Made by a program: the position numbers and the translations under genes. The notes under the pieces are model-generated. The model made no database searches. It had not been told where the DNA came from and saw only the letters and a list, made by a program, of their open reading frames with translations. A stretch of DNA of 64,000 nt, from the NCBI GenBank assembly GCA_023213395.1, contig CM041465.1:108259741-108323740 (forward strand), given 5' to 3'. Each line of letters begins with the position of its first letter. Positions within the stretch are counted from its first letter, which is position 1. Origin of the DNA: Cycas panzhihuaensis. Taxonomy: Eukaryota; Cycadophyta. Shown piece after piece: positions 57,989 to 64,000 of the stretch.

Positions 57989-59049
57989 TATCATTTTATC
58001 TTTCCTCTATAATTGTACTAGTTGTTCCCCTTTATAGACTTGATATTTTAGCAAAATAATTCTCTTCTAAGTGACCATTCTTATGGTAGTAAGAACATTA
58101 AATGGTTCCTCTACCTCTTAGACTCCTAGCTATTTGTCCTTGGTTTCTCCCACTAGGACATTGACCTCTTCCTCTTCCTTGAGGTTTATAGTTTTAGCCT
58201 TAACCTTAACCTTGATAGTAACTTTAACCTTAGTACTAATTTTTCCCTTGATAAAGTTGATTTGGGCCTTGTCTTTGATAGATGTCTTGACCTTGTGCTT
58301 GAAAACCTTAGAAGCCTTGACATTATTTTTTAAACTAGTTTTTTGATTGGCCTCTACCTCTAGGGAATTGACTTCTACCCCTAAAACTTTGTCCTTGATA
58401 GCTGAGTCTAATTTTTACCTTAGTAGTAAAGTATGCTTAAGGGATTCACTTCCTCTTTTCTCTTCTTTAACTACTATAAGAATAGCACTTAGTTGATATA
58501 TTTTGAAAGTGCTAAGGTTCTTAGAAACTTCTAAACTAGTGGCCACTATTCTTAAATCTCTTGATATCTCCTACACACCTTAAGATTTTTTCAACAACTC
58601 TTTATTTACTAATTTCTCTTAAGAATCTCATATGGTTAACTAAGCCTTAGACTTTAGTAGAAAAGTCATTAACTCCTTTACAAGTTGTCATCCTCAGATT
58701 TTCAAATCTACTTCTCAAGGTTTGTAGTTTTAATGATATTAGTCTTTCTTATGTTATCTTGAGTCCATCCCAACCCTCCTTTGATGTTGCAACTTTATAG
58801 TGTCCCAAGCCTCCTTAAATCTTTTAGATAGCTAAGACATGTATTAAAATGTTTATAACAAAACATCCTTTAACTATTAAAGGCTTAGATAAATCTTACA
58901 TAAACTTAACTCATTAAAAAGCATATCAAACTAAAATGAAATATGGTCACGTGACCACTTGTTTCGATCTAGTGAAAATGAACTCTAATATTAAGTTAAC
59001 AAAATTAACTTTTGACTTTGCTAATGAAAATTGTGGTTGTTAGAGTAGA
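57989..59049 (-). pseudogene. gag: Copia-1 gag, copy B
   Basis: It is the duplicate of 3500-4560. The knuckle relic reads CSYYHKNGHLEENYF here and so keeps one Cys that copy A lost. The Lys-rich frame of copy A is broken here, which argues against it being a gene. Confidence 0.8.
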
Positions 59050-60538
59050 GATAGGTCTTATTTTCAAACAACTATAAAAATTTAACTTGCCCCCCTTAGA
59101 AGAACTGATTCTTAATTACTTTAAGTGCTAAGTATGACCTATTATTATATGATCAAGAGGGATATGAGACTCTAGAGTAGAGATACGAAATGTTGATGAC
59201 ACAAATAACTACAATGCTTAAAAATGAGTGTCTTAATTCAATTATCTTCTAATACATAAATGAATAGATCAATAGTAGATGTAAAAAAGGATTGTACCTA
59301 ATAGAATACAGTTATGAAGATGCAGATCCAAATTTTCTTTAATGAAAAAAAGAGACTATAAAAATAAAGAAAAAAGGGCACATTAATAACCAAAAATATA
59401 TTACATGTATTTTTAATAATACAATTTGATAAAATAATATGGTTACAAAGATGCAAGGAAACTATTAAGGCAATTAAATCAAAGATATTTAAGAAGGATG
59501 ATTATGAGTCAAAATAGTACGTAGGCATATAATATAATGGCAAATATTATAATTATTTAAATGTTTTACCTTAGAGAAAGAACAAACAAGAGTCATGTAA
59601 AATAAATTTTATGTAATGATAAAAATGCAAATAGATATTCAGTCATAGTTTAGATGCAATTTTGGGCAACATAGATATAAGAAGAATGGCACAAAAAATA
59701 TGAAACAAAATGTACTAAAAATGGGGTTGAAATATAATAGGGTAATACAAAGAACAACCATATTAAATAAAGCATTTTTGATATATTAACATTGGAAGTT
59801 GAATATTTTGAGTATAGATTTACTAGAGGGATTTATTTCTTCATTAGTCATTCATTGGTGTCTGATGGAGAGCTACTTTAGCTTCAACACTTCTAGCATG
59901 GGCACATTTTAAGAGCTTTATGAAGCAAGTAACATTCACTTATTTGTCAACGAATTTAGACTTATTTTCAAAATTCTTCATTTGGCTTTATATGAGTGCA
60001 AGTGTATGCAGAGATAAAATAATGGTGTGAACTTAGAGAAAGATGTGAACATCAAAACATTTTGAAGACTTATGTTGTGAATGCAAAACTAGTTGGAATG
60101 GTTACTAATAATAGAGCAAGATTAGATCTTTACATAAAACTATAAAGAGCTAATTCACTTAGGTGAAATATGCATAACAAGCTCAAATATTAGTAAGAAA
60201 ATGATATAGATATGGGCTCATCTATTATCCATAAGAAGTTGTAGTCACAAAATAAATCTAGACTTCTAACCAAATGTTATAAGAGCTCTATGGATCAAAT
60301 ACAGTGATATTACATACCTAAATAAAAGAAGAATAAAGATGAGAGACACTAATAATATAAATGATATAATAAACTAATAAAAAGTGTATATATACTAACA
60401 ATTGCATGTAGCAATAAACTCATCATAACTCCTTTGTAACTTGAGTAAGACTCTCAAGAGCTTCTCCAACTTTGGCTCTTGAATAATTACTTTTGTAATT
60501 TGGAAATACTTGAACTAAGATGGAAATTCCTAAACTAA
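59050..60538 (-). other. Copia-1 leader, copy B
   Basis: It matches 4561-6049. No gene is seen. Confidence 0.6.
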
Positions 60539-60552
60539 GTTCTAATATCAAA

Positions 60553-60867
60553 TGATGGAATCAGGGGATAGAGGGACTAAGGAGAATACAGAAGAGAGTA
60601 AACCATTAATTTGATAGAATGGCAATGTTGATGAATTCTAAGGTCTTCAAACCTCATAGATAAATAGATAGGATACGAGTAGGATATGGCACACTACTTA
60701 ACATCCACCACCAATTGGTGTTGACCAATATCTGATAAGATACAACTATGTATGACTAGGGTCTAACATACAACTACCATGATATCTCTACTAATATCTA
60801 GTTTATCTCCCCAATGTGTGTAATTAACCCTAAGAAGATATGATCCCTAATGAACATTATTCTAATA
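60553..60867 (-). repeat. 5' LTR of Copia-1, copy B
   Basis: It corresponds to 6064-6378 and is followed by GGCCT. Confidence 0.88.
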
Positions 60868-61023
60868 GGCCTCACTAAGGGGATGATACACCCTAAGGAT
60901 GTGGAGGAAACTATATTTTAATAGTAGAAGGAAGTTGAACCTCTAGGGGTATGGAGTTTATATATCACATGGCCTAATTAGGGGATTATACACCCTTGCA
61001 AGGATTCCAGCTCCCTCAGAGAG

Positions 61024-61058
<35 letters not shown>

Positions 61059-61684
61059 GACTGATTGGCACCTCCACATTCTTCTTTATCTTGCCACACT
61101 TTTATATGGATGTGTATACATATGTTCCATCATTTATGTATATTAATATATGTGCTTATTTTTATATATATTTAAGTTGGTATTCACTCTTGTTCATGGA
61201 ACTATAACTCACACATATATATATGGCATCATAACTCATATATATATATCACATATAAATAATATGATTAGTTGGTTGTCCATTCATATGAAATGACATT
61301 ATTTATCTTATTATAAGTTTATACTCATAAAGGAGTCTCATGCCCCTTATGGGGCAAAACCTATCCAATGGCCATGTATCATAGTAGGGTAAGGGATGCC
61401 ATATGACAAGGTGCCCCTTGTCAAGGCAACTCATTTCATTGATGAAATTAGCTTAGGATTGTTTCACAGTTAGCTGCTAATGGGTGGTATACTTAGCTAT
61501 GATAAAGGGTAGGGTAATAAGTTCAACATAGTGTTCTGCCCCTAGAGGAGGCAATGTGTATTATAAACAAAGGTAGTTTAGGCTCATTTCAAAGCAAGTT
61601 GGTAATTTAGGCTTATACCAGAGTACATTGATAGTTTAGGCTCGTACTAGGGTATATTACTGTCCTACATTGGGGGTCAGAGAG
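60868..61684. other. Gypsy-4 spacer, copy B
   Basis: It corresponds to 6379-7189. The TA tract at 61027-61055 is 29 nt, 8 nt longer than in copy A. No gene is seen. Confidence 0.6.
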
Positions 61685-63980
61685 ATCAACTATAGAACCT
61701 CTTATGGAATTACCCATTGATAGCCTTCTCAAAATTGAGGCCCTATAATGTAGCAATCTAGTACACCTAATTATTAAGGCTCTCAATGACTACAAAAAGG
61801 CCTACCCACTTGGGCTAAATTTACAGAGTTAATCATGTAAATATTCTAGTTTGAGGACTTGGTTTCTGGGACTAGGGGTCATAGTTGTAAGTGTTTATCA
61901 TGTAATTTTTGAGCTTTAGACTTAGACACTAGGTTAGCTTGATAAAAGAAAAGACATTTTTCATCTAGTGTTTTAAGGTTAAGGAGTTGGGCTTAATGAC
62001 ACCATTCTCCATCTATATATTTTTTAAAGGAGAGTTATAAAGATGGGATCTCTACTTTGAGGGGTAGAATAACTTCTAATCCATAGACCAAGGAGAATAG
62101 GGTCATGCTCATGGCTATCTAAATGGACATTTAATAGGCCCAAAGGGCTAGGTATAGTCACAAGTGCTAATCATATTGATACTAGATGACAATCTTCTTC
62201 AATATATTGATCAAGTTCTTATTAAATGCCTCAATCTAGCCATTAGCCTAGTGGTAATATGGAGACAGTTTTATGAGAGATTTTAAACTTATTATAAAGA
62301 TTATTTATCTCCTTATTATAGAATGGGGTCTCATTATAAGTGATTAGAACGTCAGGGATCCCAAATCTATAAATGATATATTAGAAGATAAAACGGATAA
62401 TCATGTTGCCTGTGATAGAGGATAGAGAGATTCCCTTAGCCCATTTGGTAAAATATTCTATGGCAGTTAGAATAAACTTATGTTGGATTGAGGAAGGAGG
62501 AGTTATAGCCCTGATGAGGTCATGACCCCATTGAGAAAATGGCCATGGTGACATAATGGCATCTAATACCTCATAAGGTTAGTGTATGATATTATAATAC
62601 TCTTGGAATATATGGCATCATTGTGTATAATCATATGCATCCTTGAGTAGGGTAGGCTAATAGAATCCCATACGAAGAATCCTTTAGGCTATAGATTGGC
62701 CTTCAAACTAGCCTTTGTAAATGTTATCATGGCATTCACAAAGGATTTGATGTATTTCTTTGGGATTAATGCATTTGAGGAAGATGCCTATGAATGATCA
62801 TTTATATAATATGTCCTCAATGAGGAAGTACTAATGAGTGAAGGCTCTTATATGCAACTTGATATTTTTGCTCACATCCACCAAGTATTTTTATTAGGTC
62901 AAATAATTAAGTATGTTACCATACCATTTATCATTGGCTAACCTATGCCTCTTAGTTTGTTGAAGAATGAGGATTGCTTTGTCTAGTAGGGAATTATCGA
63001 CAAACTCATTTGTAGAGTTAGGGAGGGGGGTCTCAGTGAGTTATTTAGCCACCACCATCCCCTTTTTAGATTTATAATTGATGACCTTAAGGTCATTCTC
63101 TTGGATGAGGATGGCCTACTTGATTATTCTCCCTATTAAATCAGACCTTGTTATAAGGTAATACAACAGGTTTAATTAGATAATTACATGAGTGGTATTA
63201 TTGAGTAGGTAATGCCAATGCTTCTTCATGGTAAATACCAAGACTGAGCACTCTATTCTAGCTAATAGGTAATTTACTTCAATTGCCACAAGGGTTTGGA
63301 TTATAAAATATATAACATGCTCAATCTTAGAATCATCTTCTTGGGTGACATGACACCAATAGACTCTTTAGTAGTAGAAGTGTATAAGATAAAGGGCCAA
63401 TTAAATATCATTCAGGCTAATGCAGGAGCTAAAATAAGGGTTTTTTTGAGCTCTTAGAAAGATTCTTAGGCCCTAAGGGACCAAATAAATTGGGTCCCAT
63501 TTTTAAGAAAGTTGGTTAGTAGCTTTACATTAATAATGAAGTTAGCCAAAAATCATCTCAAGAAGTCCAACTAATCCAAAAATGACCTTAACTTAATTTG
63601 TCATTAGGTCTTTGGGGGAGGCATCTTTATAATGGCCTTAACTTTGTTAGGGTTAACTTGGATCCCTTATTGCAACACCAAAAACCCAACATCTTGCTAA
63701 CTATAACTATAAATACATATTTAAGTAGGTTGAGGCTCATATAGTACTTGTGATACTTGAAGAATATCTCCTTTAAGTCAGTAAGATGATTAACCCTCTT
63801 ATATGAGAGACCCATAAAATCATCCATGAAGACCTCAAGAATCTTATTAATGAGGTCATGAAAGATAAAGTGCATTACCCATTAGTATGTTGCACTAGAG
63901 GCCAAAGGGCATAACATTAAAGATGAATGCTTCCCAAGGAGTGATAAAAGTGAAAAGAGTGGATCTATCCTTCATCTCCA
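61685..63980 (-). pseudogene. pol: Gypsy-4 pol fragment, copy B
   Basis: It is the duplicate of 7190-9488. An open piece at 63875-63627 shows the RT segment best: FHDLINKILEVFMDDFMGL with both catalytic Asp, then LTDLKEIFFKYHKYY and IVSKMLGF. The remaining RNase H and integrase parts carry the same stops as copy A. It ends at 63980, where the Copia-2 LTR begins. Confidence 0.87.
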
Positions 63981-64000
63981 TGTACTAAACACAAAGGTAA
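63981..64000 (-). repeat. Start of Copia-2 LTR, copy B (cut by window end)
   Basis: These 20 bases equal 9489-9508, the first bases of the Copia-2 LTR, at the same position in the Gypsy-4 RT gene. Confidence 0.7.

Larger units (their letters stand above)
54619..60867 (-). mobile_element. Copia-1 LTR retrotransposon, copy B
   Basis: It is the duplicate of 129-6378 with LTRs at 54619-54944 and 60553-60867, a primer site at 60539-60552 and target duplications GGCCT at 54614-54618 and 60868-60872. Because both copies share site and target duplication, the second copy arose by DNA duplication and not by a new insertion. Confidence 0.93.
54491..64000. repeat. Long direct repeat, copy B (right end cut by window)
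   Basis: It is a copy of 1-9508. The homology ends only because the window ends. The first 20 bases of Copia-2 (63981-64000) are included. Confidence 0.95.

Noticed and set aside
1-64000. The 9.5 kb direct repeats as giant LTRs of one 64 kb element
   Set aside because: They are made of an internal Gypsy pol and PMD region with a nested Copia, carry no TG/CA ends or primer site at their edges, and run off both window ends. A duplication explains them better.

Overview
This window is nuclear DNA from a seed plant with a large, retrotransposon-swollen genome. The species cannot be named from the sequence. I found no host gene, no structural RNA gene and no CRISPR. Almost every stretch that can be assigned belongs to an LTR retrotransposon (Ty1/Copia or Ty3/Gypsy), usually inserted inside another one. 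Most coding stretches are broken by stop codons of the kind that cytosine deamination creates.

Layout. Positions 1-9508 and 54491-64000 are direct copies of the same DNA, about 98-99% identical by eye and 54.49 kb apart. Each copy holds an old AT-rich Gypsy element (called Gypsy-4 here) interrupted by a 6.25 kb Copia element (Copia-1, TSD GGCCT). Each copy then runs into the first bases of a second Copia (Copia-2) inserted in the Gypsy-4 reverse transcriptase. Copia-2 (minus strand) is itself split at 13133 by a 25.2 kb insertion that ends at 38325. That insertion is a Gypsy element of Tat/Ogre type (el1, minus strand, LTRs of about 2.7 kb). El1 in turn contains a second member of the same family (el2, plus strand, 18368-29455, LTRs of about 2.6 kb). 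Removing el2 and then el1 restores collinear coding in each host element, so the order of insertion is clear.

From 38.3 to 52 kb lie the 5' part of Copia-2, a Gypsy fragment (RT, RNase H, integrase), and inside that fragment a 3.35 kb gag-only LTR element flanked by an unusual 102 bp duplication. These are followed by a candidate SINE, the gag of a third Copia and a lone Copia LTR. From 52.1 kb the 5' part of Gypsy-4's antisense gene leads into duplicate copy B.

The most interesting system is in the Tat-type Gypsy family. Besides gag, protease and integrase remnants, each element carries, between integrase and the 3' LTR, a gene on the opposite strand. It encodes a plant-mobile-domain (PMD) protein with an acidic linker, a coiled coil and a basic tail. 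This antisense gene appears to have its own TATA box, a 24-nt first coding exon and a spliceosomal intron. It is divergently paired with a second, archaeal-type RNase H gene in the sense direction. Three independent copies (el1, el2, Gypsy-4) share the PMD gene; el1 and el2 share the RNase H. The el2 RNase H is the only long open gene in the window whose catalytic residues are all present.
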